NCBI GenBank assembly: GCA_001051155.2
Contig: JYIP02000006.1
Location: 1,922,001 to 1,986,000 of the forward strand
Direction: 5' to 3'
DNA from: Chrysoporthe austroafricana
Taxonomy: Eukaryota > Ascomycota > Sordariomycetes > Diaporthales > Cryphonectriaceae
DNA: 64,000 nucleotides
A program made the position numbers and the translations under genes. Shown piece by piece: positions 23,201 to 33,666 of the stretch (its first letter is position 1; the number at the start of each line of letters is the position of its first letter). The notes beneath the pieces were generated by a model. It saw nothing but the letters and a program-made list of their open reading frames with translations. It had not been told where the DNA came from and searched no databases.

Positions 23201-23372
23201 GGTTGGTGGTGGTCGGCGCCTTGTGGTAGGCGATGATGCCTTTGTTTGGGGTGGAGGTGAGCGACGGGTCGATGATCACGCCGTCGGTATTGGTGCCACC
23301 TACGTCGACGCCGATGCGGAGACGCTTGCTGCTGCTGCTGCCGCCGTTGGCGGTGGTGGTGGCGGCCGCCAT
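20253..23372 (-). CDS. HyuA-type hydantoinase/oxoprolinase fused to DUF917 domain
   Basis: One uninterrupted 1039-aa frame. Residues about 18-530 are the hydantoinase A/5-oxoprolinase module of the actin-like ATPase fold: GVDVGGTNTDGVIIDP near residue 21 and VVDVGGTTTDVGLL near residue 305 are its two phosphate-binding loops, with GGGAVIS near residue 450. Residues about 640-1000 match the DUF917 family (LAFITTGCYILGTGGGGTPY, VGCGGGMGSPTV, MIALEIGGGNGLQGM). Such proteins open cyclic amide rings (hydantoins, oxoproline analogues) using ATP in the HyuA part. DUF917 has been linked by family annotation to thiohydantoin chemistry, as far as I recall; the substrate here is unknown. The gene is divergent from an NCS1 permease with a 663-bp shared promoter, suggesting uptake and breakdown of the same compound. 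The long antisense ORFs over this gene are codon-bias shadows. Confidence 0.92.
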   Translation of the reverse strand: MAAATTTANGGSSSSKRLRIGVDVGGTNTDGVIIDPSLTSTPNKGIIAYHKAPTTTNPSDGINAAITHMFTSTSPAIDPQDVASVTIGTTHFVNAVVERDAKRLCRVAVVRLAGPFGKHAPPCVDWPDDMRELVLGHWGSVRGGLEVDGNLIAELDENAVRQECRAIREKGIRSIVVNGVFSPIDTVCRQEERAAEIIREEFKGEAVDVVLSKEVANLGFLERENAAILNAAILPFARRTIRSFQEPVKKLGLECPVFITQNDGTILSGDAASRLPIRTFSSGPTNSMRGASFLMHGAEREGQAVMVVDVGGTTTDVGLLLANGFPRQQAAYSELAGVRMNFSCPDIKSIGLGGGSIIRKGSEAGRTTVGPDSVGYKLTKDALVFGGNVLTTTDATVLGHPDVKIGDPQLVKGQLTDGELAEVQAIIKQKLEKVIDMMKTSPEDLPVLLVGGGAVISPDELKGASTVLKPRWSEVANAIGAAMAGVSAVVDTVKSTESRTTTKLLEEISAEAIERTVAAGAARETVKIVELETLPLQYIANKSRFIVRAAGDFDFSRTDLATVPTTNGREVEASNMDQYEKTAGTNGSTSGPDGAAKKITPETADVDLDTYRPTVRDRVWYVSEADLAFITTGCYILGTGGGGTPYPHMVRLRSLLRAGAVVRVISPDDLADDDRVGCGGGMGSPTVGIEKLQGDEMMEAQEELARILPAGRRATHMIALEIGGGNGLQGMILGASANMDVPVVDGDWMGRAYPTKWQTTPVVFDERRPVFCPLSMCDGNGNVVIMTKATSDLQVERALRAALSQMGSHTGCAEGPVTGAETRRWVVEHTISEAWRIGRAVERARRENRVDEVAEEIVKEVGGPQAAKVLWKGKIVGVTRTLRMGHIYGECIIEGMDVVGAKEGDDGALQNGDRQAQFTGRIKIPFKNENIAAIRIPEPAPGAGEAEEEQEKQEDVLAIVPDLISVIDAQNGEAIGTPEYRYGLLVTVLGIAASDRWTASKRGVEIGGPEGFGIHHLKYQPLGTFVKPKSVIDEYNTST

Positions 23373-24035
23373 GGTGACCTGAGCTGTCCTGATCCAGGTA
23401 TCTACAAGACGAGATGTACGCCACCACAGAGAATCTTAGAAAAAGGGACAACCTTTTGGTAGCGGGCGACAGGCATTCAGGGGAGGAGGTTGTCGGTAGG
23501 ATCTCAGGATCTCAGGGGTGTCAGGAACGGGGGGCGATACGGCATGGCACGCGTGATATAAGAGGGCGAGAAGTCCAGGGCGTCCGGCCGTGGGCAGACA
23601 GTGACGGCTGAGGGCATCCCAGAGCTTGCCGTCCCCCTAAAGCGCGCCCATCGGCAGAGTTCCGGTACCGGTCGGAGCACTCCGAATTATTGGGCGTTGA
23701 TAACGGCACGGCCGGCGATCTCTCCCAGGTGGAGAAGATAACCACCGGCCCGAGACCCTCCCAAATCACGACGTACCATTCCTTGTGGGATGTGAGACTC
23801 ACAAACCAGCCGGGATGGGCTCGTTTCCCCTTATCAATCAGCGATTGCAACCATGGATGCGACCCAGTGAACCATCATTGGGATCCTCAGTCCCTGCCCG
23901 GGCTGATAAGCGTCGAGGCGCCTGGCTGCCGGAATGGGTATATCTCGACAATGGCATCGATGGAATTTCGGGTTTGTTGAGCCGTGAGATGTTGGGCTTT
24001 GCATTTGCCTGACGTTTCTCACCAAGCCGTCCATC
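23373..24035. promoter_or_regulatory. Divergent promoter of hydantoinase and NCS1 permease
   Basis: A 663-bp region between two start codons facing away from each other. GATA-type cores (for example TGATAAGCG near 23900 and TTATCAATC near 23830) are visible, which could mediate nitrogen control; this is inferred from core motifs only. Confidence 0.45.
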
Positions 24036-26053
24036 ATGACCGCAGCCAGTTTGAGGCTCCGTGCTGGGGGCGTCAAGGAGAAAGTCCGCCTCCACGGCGA
24101 CGAGGCCAAACACGAGCAGACAGACGCATGGAGCAACAGAGATCTGATACCTCTCCCGCCTGAGAGACGAACATGGGGTGGGCCTCGTCTCCGAATCTCT
24201 CTGGCCCTGGAGATGGCTCGGGATGCTGACATCTGGATCTGTAGATTGGTTTCTCTACTTTGGCTACTGGACGATCTCGTCGCTCAACATTAGCAACTGG
24301 CAATCTCCGAATACCTTCCTCACTGAGGGCCTCTCGGTTGCGCAGTCCATGGTCGTCATACTCCTGGGCCGCCTGTTGATCACTATCTTCTCGACCCTCA
24401 TTGCCTGGTGTGGATTGACCTGGCACATTGGCTTCACGATCCAGAACCGCTTCTCCTGGGGCTTGCGCGCATCGTACATCCCGCTGTTGCAGCGTATCCT
24501 GCTCAACTTCATCTGGTGAGTGATCGGCAGACAGCACTTCTATCCGACTTTTCGAGAGGATAGTGGAATCAAGGCCCTGCCTGGCGCACACCACCTGTAC
24601 TGACCCGAATCTGCCAGGAATGCAATCCAGTGTTGGAACGGCGGACGCCTCGCCGCTGTCTGCATCACTGCGATCTGGCCCTCCTTCGCCACCATGCCCG
24701 AGTTTCTGCCGGAGAGCATGACCTCGGTCACTTCTGGCTCCGAGTTCGTCGGCTTCATCATCTTCTGGTGCCTCTCCACGCCCTTCCTCTTCATCCGCCC
24801 CGAAAAGTTCAAGTGGCCCTTCAGGGTCGCGAGCATGTACTGCGGGCTCGGCATGCTATCCATGATGATATGGGCGCTCTCCACGGCCAAGGGCGTCGGG
24901 CCCTTGATGACGCAGGGCCAGGACGTGCCTAAGGGCTGGAGGAACGCCTCTTGGCTGATGATGGCGGGCATCAACCAGATGGTCGGCGGCATCGCCGCGG
25001 GCATCACGAACGGGAGCGATTTCAGCCGCTACGCCAAGGGCCCGAAGCACTACGTGGGAGGCACGATGCTGTCCGCCTGGGTCGTCGGCGTGCTGGTCTC
25101 CTTCGTCGGGCTCGTCACAACGTCTGCGGCGCAGAAGATTTACGGGGAAATCTACTGTAATACGCCCCCCCCCCTCCGGGACTCGCCACTTACTCTCAAG
25201 ATGCTAACGCGGCGTCTCACAGGGAACCCGCCGGACCTCCTCATGGTCATGATGAACAACGGCAAGGGCTCCTCGGCTGTGCGGGCCGGCGTGTTCTTCT
25301 TGTCGTTCGGGTTCGCGCTGACCGCGTGTTTCGAGAACATCTGCGGCAACGCCGTCGCCGGCGGCATTGATCTAGCCGGGTTGTTCCCCCGGTACATCGA
25401 CATCCGTCGGGGCGCGCTCATCACCTTCATCGCGGCCTGGGTCTGCCAGCCGTGGCAGCTCGTCAACAGGGCCGCGACCTTTGTCGACGTGCTGGACTCG
25501 TTCTCGGTGTTCCTGAGCCCGATCATGGGGATCATGGCGACGGATTTCTTCCTGCTGAGGAACAGGAAGGTCCGGCTCAGCCACCTCTACCGGACGACCG
25601 ATACTTCGTATTGGTACTGGCATGGGATCAACTGGCGGGCCATCGTGGCCTGGCCGTGTGGGTGGATCCCTACCATAGGAGGTCTGGTTCTCACGACTTC
25701 AGGCAACGATGACGGCCCGCGGGGCTTGTACCAGCTGTACTACATGGCCTTTCTTATCGGTAGGTGGTGGATCTACGCTGAGAGCCCCTGTACTACTGCT
25801 GACCGCTGTGATCAACCCAGGCTTCTTCATTAGCTCGATCGTCTTCTTCACCCTCAACAAGCTCTTCCCTGTGGCCGGTATGGGCGAGTATGACGACGTG
25901 GATGTGTATGGGACGCTCAGCCCAGAGGAGCTGGCTAAGCTAGGCGTCGTCCCATGTGAGCAGATGGCGGTGATCTACGGCGACGGGAATGATCTTAGCG
26001 CTACACAGGTCGTGGAGGCTTTTGATCAAAAGGGCGCGAACGTGTCAGAATAA
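24036..26053 (+). CDS. NCS1-family permease (uracil/allantoin/hydantoin type)
   Basis: Five exons, 24036-24177, 24245-24515, 24618-25156, 25223-25759 and 25821-26053, join in frame to about 573 aa. Four introns have standard signals (branch sites CTGAC, CTAAC). Each join rebuilds a conserved codon, for example IWNAIQCWNGG and EIYWNPPDLL. The protein is a multi-pass plasma-membrane transporter of about 11-12 helices. The early block SLNISNWQSPNTFLTEGLSV, together with WCGLTWHIGFTIQNRFSWG and NGSDFSRYAKGPK, is diagnostic of fungal NCS1 Fur/Dal4-type carriers for uracil, allantoin and related cyclic ureides. The acidic C-terminal tail (EYDDVDVYGTLSPEELAKLG) is typical of the family's regulatory tails. 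Next to a hydantoinase, the likely substrate is a hydantoin-like ring, but specificity cannot be read from sequence. Confidence 0.93.
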
Positions 26054-26793
26054 TAGGGTGTGGTAGTGTGTCAAATTTGCATGTCATGTGAACCTCGATA
26101 TTGCTCCTCTCACCCGTCATTCGGCCGCGCACCCGGATGGCTGCTTATGGCGCGTAGGGCTGAAACGAGCTACTTGTATACCGCCGTGATGTCGCCAGTA
26201 CATCGAACACAAGCCCCACCAGCTCGTTCTACCTCGATCGGGAGCGGGATGCCCTTCTGCAGGGAGCCGCTGTTACCGCTACGGCGGTCTGCCGTGAACG
26301 GTAGGGCATATGGACCTGCATGGGGTGGATCCTGGTGTATTTCCGGTCTGTGTCTTTGGAACTGCTAACGCCTTGTCTGGCTTTCCTGCGCGTATCCGCG
26401 TGCTGCGCTGCTCGCGGTCAAACCACTGAGGGGTTACCACGCACGATGATTCGAGACAGCTAGCTAGTGTTGGGCGTGGTGGTCGCATTGGAACCCCCGT
26501 CTCCTCGGTAGATGGTGCAGGGCAAGTCTAGGCTAGGAGGCCTGCTGTCGTGGTTCGAAGTTGAAAACAGCAGAGAGAGGAAACGTGAGTTCTCCCACGT
26601 TTCTCGTGACGGCGCTGCTCTCCTAGGAGTATATCAGACTGTCCAGTACTGGAATTGATAGCCATGCGAACTAAGCCCAAGAAGAGTATTTATTACTCCC
26701 AATATGATTCGCTCGCGCTAAATGCCAAGATAATGCTTTCCCCAGTCGAGCCTAAGACGCCGCTTTTTATTCCCACCCGCCGGATTAGAGGTC
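26054..26793. other. Shared 3' region of NCS1 permease and VPS54
   Basis: Convergent 3' ends, about 740 bp, no coding signal. It contains an imperfect inverted repeat near 26578-26612 (ACGTGAGTTCTCCCACGT), which could form a small hairpin. Confidence 0.4.
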
Positions 26794-29700
26794 TTACGAC
26801 TTAGTCTCGTCTTCCGCAGAGTCCTTCCTCTCAACGCTATTTCGGTCTGTCGATTCTTCGTTCTCTTTGATGGCTCCCGCCTCTTGCTTCTCTTCGGTCT
26901 TTGTCTCGCTGGGTGGCGGCGGCGCGGCGCTTTTAACTTGCTTCGACTTGACGATGTCGATCAAGTAGTCGCCCGTGTTTCCAAACCCGTCGATATGTTG
27001 TAGCTTACTTTTAAAGAATTCGAAGTCACGCAGCATACTACGTGAATTGTTAGCACGTCGTCTCTCTGACCTTACAATGTGTTGAATGCATACCTATCCC
27101 GGCCAGCCTCAGTCTTCGGATCAGCTACTCTGAAGTCTGCGCCGAATTGCTCCTTGATGTTGGTAAAGACGGGTATCATGATCATGCGCACTGTATCGTT
27201 GGAGAGGTGTTTGACGAGATTCTTGTATAGAAGAGATGTCTCCTTCACAAGGGTCTCCATGTAGGCATGCGCGCCTTTAGTCTCCTTCTCCCAGTCGATG
27301 GCCTTTGCCGTCTTCGCGTGCGCTGTTGCTCGACCACTCATGATCTCGACCAGCTTGTCGAAGATGGTCTGCGTGTGCTCTTGGTAGTCCCTCTTCACCT
27401 TGTCGAACTCACCCATCAGCGCCGATGAAGCACCGCCCGATCCAGCATGACGCCGGACGAACTCCCGCACGTAGGGTATCAAAGCGGCCACAAAGGCCAG
27501 GGCTTGCGAAGATGAAGCAAGATGCCGGGTGGTGATATTCCTGAGTCCAGCGGTTCGCGTGGCACCGGCTCCCAGGATGAGTTGTTTGCAGCGAGAATCA
27601 AAAAATTGGAGGTATTTCATGAGAGACTTGGCGACGTCCGATGTAATGGAAGGAATAGCAACTATGAGATGTAGGAAGTTCGACATGCCGTTCATGCAGT
27701 ACACGGCGGAATTCGGCAGGACGAACGTTTCGGAGTCGATGATAGCTTTAGCCTTGCCAGACCCATTGCTCTGTGAAGACTTTTCAACGCCATTGACTTC
27801 TGCCTCTTCTTCTGGATATGGAATCCAGACTTGAGTCCCTAATGCCCATGCTGCCGGATCGCTTGTGCTGCTGTCGAGAATTCGCTGCAGTTGCTCCTTA
27901 TGCGCCTCCGTAAAGTCGACAGCGCCCCACTGATCTGACTCCATCCCCGTGGCAAGCTTCTGTTGTTCAGCGTCGCCATGGTTCCTGACAAACTCCTTGA
28001 TTTGATTGTTGACCTCGTCCTTCAATGGCGTTCCGCTCCTTCCTGATATCGACTCACACTCGTTGGCAAAATGCAAGTTGAGTGTAAAGTAGCGCAGGAA
28101 CCAGACCAGCTCCAGGTGTGTACTCTGCTCTGATCTCACCCGTAGTATTCGCACGATTTTGTCATGCGCGATGTCGACCCCATTGCCGAGAACAGCGGAC
28201 AAGTCCAGCACTTTGTGAATCTCTTCCTGCGCCTCAATACCAGCAATCGATGTTCTCCTTGCCGACGGACTTAAGGGCGGCGACTTCAGGGGTGGGGATT
28301 TCATGCCTGATGGTATCGAGCCATCCTCGATCGAGGCGGCAACATCCAACATCAACTTGACTTGTGTCGACATCCTCCTCAACGTCTCTGTCACGCTGAC
28401 GTATATCTTCACCAACAGCTCCTCGGCGTCCGCGGGTTCGAGCGCTCGCAGGTTTCGCGCAAGGATTGAGGACTTTTCCCTCTGAGACAATTTGCGCCCG
28501 CCACCAGTAGCGGTTGATGCAGACATCACAGACATGTTGTCATCGTCATTTGAACTGGGCAAGCCCTGCTTTACGAGGCTCCTTACCTCCTTGATCACGG
28601 AGTCCCGATACGCTGTGACAGCATTTGTGATTTGTTTTGCCCTGTACAAACCACCCAGGGTTTCGATGAGCTTCGCTCGGAGGTCATCCGTAGACTCCAG
28701 GTATGATGGGAAAGCCGTCGGTTCCCGTGGTGTGCGGCCGCCCCTCGCTCGTATGGACGCGCTGTTCCAACGCACAAGCACCTCTTGGGTTGAGACGGCG
28801 TCGACATGACGCCGGAGGTCTGCTATGAGACTCGCGACAAATTTTGTTTCGTAGGCCTTCCCGATCCGCGATCGCAGAACATTCATGTCCTCATTCACAC
28901 CTTGCAACGCCGTCGCGCCTCTGAGATTTCTCAATTGCACATGCCGTAGCGCAGTTGGTGGTGGTACGGCTTCGTCCTCCTCGCCGGCAATAAGTCTCTC
29001 AAGAGCGTCGATTCCGTCGAGTGCAGCATCGACCTCTCCCGAATCCACCATCGACTCGCAGCTCGCCAGCTGATTCACCACTTCCTTCAACTGCAGCACG
29101 GCATCGTGGAGCTGCTGGACATTCTCACGCCGGCGCCGTATCTGAACGGTCTGCAGACCACTGAGGACGATCTCCTCATCCACAGCCTCAAGTTCTTCTC
29201 TCAGAGTCTTGATCTTCTGGACGGACTCGGCAGTTTCTGTATGCAACTCTTTGAGAGAACCAAGGGCGCTGAAAAAGGTGGTCGAGGCAGTCGAGATGGC
29301 AGATATCAAATGCATTTCGACGGTATCCATGTACCAAGAGAGCTTCTCTTGCAGAATCGCATTTGTGGCCAAGGCCTTTCGCGGTGCCGTCGCATTCCCA
29401 TTTGATGCCTTCTCTTCTTGCCGGACCACCTCGGATCTCTCACTCACAACGTCAAACGTTCTCGGATTCTCCAGGTGGAAGTCCTCGTCAAAGTAGACGA
29501 CGGGGATGGTCGATAGAGGCGGTGGCCCTTGGGCAGTTTTCCGAGAATAGCTTGAACTCGACCTCCGTGCGATAGTCGGCGCATCTAGACTAGTAAAGGA
29601 CGATATCGAAGAGACGGACGCTTTTCTTGAGCTAGGGGGCCTTCTGCCTGGCCGTAGACGGTTGTGGTTGTCCTCGCCAAAAGAGTCACCGAGCTCATCC

Positions 29701-30255
29701 CCTTTGCCACCTCGGTTACGGTTCAGTACGTCCTCCTCTTCGCTCTCTTTTACTTGTTGGAGTTGTTTGTAGAGTGCGCCAACTTGCTTCAGATATGGTT
29801 CGAACTCAGACGCGTTGATCTTTTGGATATTCGTCAAGGTCACCGGAGGAATGTCCCTGGCCGTGGGTGGCTTATGGGCACTTGATGCCGGGGCAGAGGT
29901 GTGTGGGAGAAGACCAGTTCGAACGATGGGAGGTTGGAGGAGTGTCGAAATGGCTACCGAGCTGTCAGCTATGCCACTATTCTCTGATCGTCGCGCATAC
30001 CATTCTGGCCGATTTCGAGGACACTTTCGCTGAAGCTCCCCTGGTCTAAGGCGCCCCCAACAGAATGGACTGAGCCGGCGGTAGACGGCCTTCTCGAACT
30101 AACAGATCCATGCCTATAAAATGTCAGACAGTGACAGCCGGAATCCTGTTGTTGCCGGCGTACCTGTGGAAGGGGAAGTCTGCCCGGTGGCTCTGCGGTG
30201 AGGTGGGAGAGGCGAGACTGTCAATGGACTTCCGGGCTGCTGGGTTCGAATACAT
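26794..30255 (-). CDS. VPS54: GARP complex subunit Vps54
   Basis: Four exons on the complement, 30255-30164, 30113-30001, 29953-27094 and 27037-26794, join in frame to about 1102 aa. The second intron ends at GGTAG so that GQN joins AISTLLQPPIVRTGLLPHTS, the conserved start of fungal Vps54. The last intron restores GRDSMLRDFEFFKSKLQHID in the C-terminal domain. Vps54 is the GARP subunit that tethers endosome-derived vesicles at the trans-Golgi. The N-terminus is Ser-rich and disordered. A coiled-coil region (about 230-330, SLKELHTETAESVQKIKTL) mediates complex assembly in the family. The conserved C-terminal domain occupies about 850-1040, and the tail is acidic/Lys-rich. The 5' exons are short but supported by splice signals and frame. 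The gene is divergent from MCM5. Confidence 0.92.
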
Positions 30256-31026
30256 GATGGATCCGGAGAGCTGCAGGACGCGACACTGCGCGCCTTGACA
30301 ATGCGATCCTCAAAAAGGTCAGAAGGAAGCCGGCGTGGCTATTGATCGTGGATGGATGAGCGATGCTACCGTAGAATCATTGCTGGAGTCGCTGTCGTTA
30401 CAATGCGCGGAACGGAATAGGGAGCGTAACGGCTGAGGACGTTTGACTATTGCAATCGGAATGAATTTGGGAGCAGTAAGCGCGCTAGATACAAAGGAGA
30501 ATATGAGAAGATCAGCTGTCTTGATGGAAAACTCTCTGTCCCAAAATGAACTCTATGGCACGCATGTGCATTCATGGATGGATGCAATCAGCGATGAGCA
30601 GTGAACAGCTAGCCATCAATGGGAGCTCAATGGTCCACCGACAATTAGCCGTGCTTACCTACTATGCGTGCTATGGCACACACCATGTCACAGCGATAAG
30701 ATAGAGGGTGCACTGGCTGGGTCTACGCCGAAGGCAAGGGTCCACTCCAGCGGAGGCTCAGCAGGGGTGGCTGTATCTGCTGCTAGTGCTCAGTGGCCAG
30801 GGACTCTGCTAGAGGACAGTGACAAGGGCTGGCCCTGCAGCAGCTTAATTGAATTCGCGTTGCAACCGCGTCTCCCAGCGCGTCGCCTCTGCTTAAGTAA
30901 ATTTCGCGTTTGGAAGCACTCGGTCATATTTGCCCACCCCATCCTCCACAACACCCCTCTACCGCCGAGTTCCTCCTGTACGATACTTCATTCTAAGGAC
31001 AGACAGTACCACATTTCCGACTCAAC
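30256..31026. promoter_or_regulatory. Divergent promoter of VPS54 and MCM5 with E2F/MBF-like sites
   Basis: 771 bp between divergent start codons. Two copies of TTCGCGT (reverse ACGCGAA) lie at 30854-30860 and 30903-30909, about 167 and 118 bp before the MCM5 ATG; the second is preceded by a further T (TTTCGCGT). ACGCGAA combines the MCB and SCB cores bound by MBF/SBF-type factors that drive G1/S genes, including MCM genes in yeasts. Binding is inferred, not shown. Confidence 0.55.
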
Positions 31027-33358
31027 ATGGATCGCGGCACCGTACATACGCTGCACGTCTTCCCTCAGGAAGAGACTGAGGAGACCAACCTCCAGGTCCA
31101 GAAGCAGCTCGAGACCTTCATCCTCGAGTTCAGGCTTGACAACATCTTTGTCTATAGGTATGATGTGACCACCCACAAGTCACGGGCAACATTACTAAGA
31201 CATGCCATATAGAGATCAACTGCGCGAAAATGCACTGCTGCAAAAGTACTATTGCGACGTTAACATTGGCGACCTGATCAAGTACAATGAGGAGCTGGCA
31301 CATCGCCTTGTCACAGAGCCCGCTGATATCATACCACTGGTACGCGACCTCATTTCGATCTCTCCACGACTTTCTGTACTGACAGAAGCTCATTCCAGTT
31401 CGAACGTGCATTGCGAAAATGTACTCAAAGAATTGTGTTTCCTCATGACATGAAAGTCGATCTTCCACCGCACCAACTCCTCCTGCACTCAAATGCTGAA
31501 GATGTATCGATCCGCAACCTCGACTCCCTCACAATCTCTCGACTTGTCAGAGTACCAGGTATCGTCATCGGCGCTTCCGTCATGTCGTCAAAAGCAACAG
31601 AGCTTCATCTCCAATGTCGAAACTGTGGTTACGCACCCTCCATGAGCGTGGACGGTGGCTTCACAGGCGTGACTCTCCCAAGGCGCTGCGGAAGGGAGAG
31701 GCAGAGGAACGACCCCACAGATCCATGCCCACTCGATCCCTACTTCGTCGTGCATGAGAATTCAAAGTTTGTCGACCAGCAAGTCATCAAGCTTCAGGAA
31801 GCACCGGATCAAGTCCCCGTGGGAGAGCTGCCGCGACACGTCCTCATCTCCGCTGATAGGTACTTGACCAACCGTGTTGTTCCAGGATCGAGATGTACAG
31901 TTATGGGCATCTTCTCGATCTACCAGAACAAAGGAAGCAAGAACTCGTCTACGGGTGGCGCCGTCGCCATTCGTACACCTTATCTACGGGCTGTCGGTAT
32001 TCAGACGGACATCGACCAGACTGCCAAGGGCCACAACATATTCTCAGAAGAAGAGGAGGAACAGTTCCTGGAGCTGAGCAGGAGACCAGATCTCTATCAG
32101 GTAATGACCAGGTGTATTGCCCCCTCTATCTACGGAAACGAGGACATCAAGAAGGCTATTCTGTGCTTGCTGCTTGGTGGATCCAAGAAGATCCTACCCG
32201 ACGGCATGAAATTGAGAGGCGACATCAACGTGCTCCTCCTTGGTGATCCGGGTACAGCAAAGTCACAACTGTTGAAATTTGTTGAGAAAGCTGCTCCCAT
32301 ATCCATCTACACCTCGGGCAAAGGCTCATCAGCGGCCGGTCTGACAGCTTCAGTGCAGCGAGATCAGTCCACCCGGGAGTTCTACTTGGAGGGCGGTGCT
32401 ATGGTGCTCGCTGACGGCGGTGTGGTCTGTATTGATGAGTTCGACAAGATGCGAGACGAGGACCGTGTGGCTATTCACGAGGCTATGGAGCAGCAGACAA
32501 TTTCCATCGCCAAGGCCGGAATTACTACCATCCTCAACGCGAGAACATCTGTCCTGGCAGCTGCGAACCCGATCTTCGGCCGCTACGATGACATGAAGAC
32601 ACCAGGCGAAAACATTGACTTCCAGACCACCATCTTGTCCCGTTTTGATATGATCTTTATCGTCAAGGATGAACACGAGCGCGGCCGTGATGAGCGCATT
32701 GCCAAGCACGTCATGGGCATTCACAAGGGTGGGGTGGCAGCCGATGAGTCCACTGAGTCTGAGATTCCCGTCGAGACAATGAAGCGTTACCTGAGCTACT
32801 GCAAATCGTAAGTCAACCGCCCTATTCACCATCCTGCTGGGACTGCTAGACTGACAGCCCGCCAGACGCTGCGCCCCTCGCCTCAGCGAAGCAGCAGCGG
32901 AGAAACTCTCCTCGCACTTCGTGTCGATCCGCAAACAAGTCCACGCGACCGAACTCGAGGCCAACGCCCGCTCGTCGATCCCCATCACCGTCCGCCAGCT
33001 GGAGGCCATCGTGCGCATCACCGAGTCCCTCGCCAAATTGACCCTCTCGCCCATCGCGACCGAGGCCCACGTCGACGAGGCGATCCGGCTGTTCCTGTGC
33101 TCGACCATGGACGCGGTGAACCAGGGCAGCAACCAGGGCAGTCGCGAGCTCAACGACGAGGTCAATAGGATCGAGACGGAGCTGAGGCGGCGGCTGCCCA
33201 TCGGCTGGAGCACGAGTCTGGCGACGCTGCGGAGGGAGATGGTCGAGGGCAAGGGATTCAGCGAGCAGGCGCTCAACAGGGCGCTGATGATCATGCAAAG
33301 GCGGGATACGATCATGTTCCGTAACCAGGGGGCGCAGGTTTACAGAAATGGGGCATAA
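31027..33358 (+). CDS. MCM5: DNA replication licensing helicase subunit Mcm5
   Basis: Exons 31027-31157, 31213-31339, 31399-32807 and 32866-33358 join in frame to about 719 aa, the usual Mcm5 length. Joins rebuild [38 protein letters not shown] and [14 protein letters not shown]. Mcm5 is one of six subunits of the replicative Mcm2-7 helicase loaded at origins in G1. Visible features are an N-terminal zinc-binding region (CRNCGYAPS... then RRCGRE... and DPCPLDP), Walker [14 protein letters not shown], Walker B CIDEFDKM, the sensor-type [14 protein letters not shown] block, the arginine finger SRFD and a C-terminal winged-helix region. The promoter carries two ACGCGAA elements consistent with G1/S control. 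VPS54 lies upstream on the opposite strand. Confidence 0.97.
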
Positions 33359-33666
33359 TCCGTGTGTGGCACTGGTGGTGGATGTTGTATGAGGGTGTAC
33401 CGGCGTTCTGGCTCGAGGGTAAATGATGACCGTGTTCTGCTTTCTGGCCTGCTAGGGATTGAGGGTATGTATACCACTACGAAGTTCGTAAAACGATTCA
33501 CATATCCATTATTTCCAGCCACGAATGGCCTCATTTAGTGTACAGCATTGCCTCGACGCATATGAAACCGTCAATTTACAAGTCTACAATAACGTTGTGG
33601 GTCTACTCCCTGTTGACCCGTCGCCAAATGCTAAGTCGTAAACGCAAGCGCCCGAGACGACCCGTC
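33359..33666. other. Shared 3' region of MCM5 and AMP-ligase-like gene
   Basis: About 308 bp between convergent stop codons; no coding signal seen. Confidence 0.5.
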
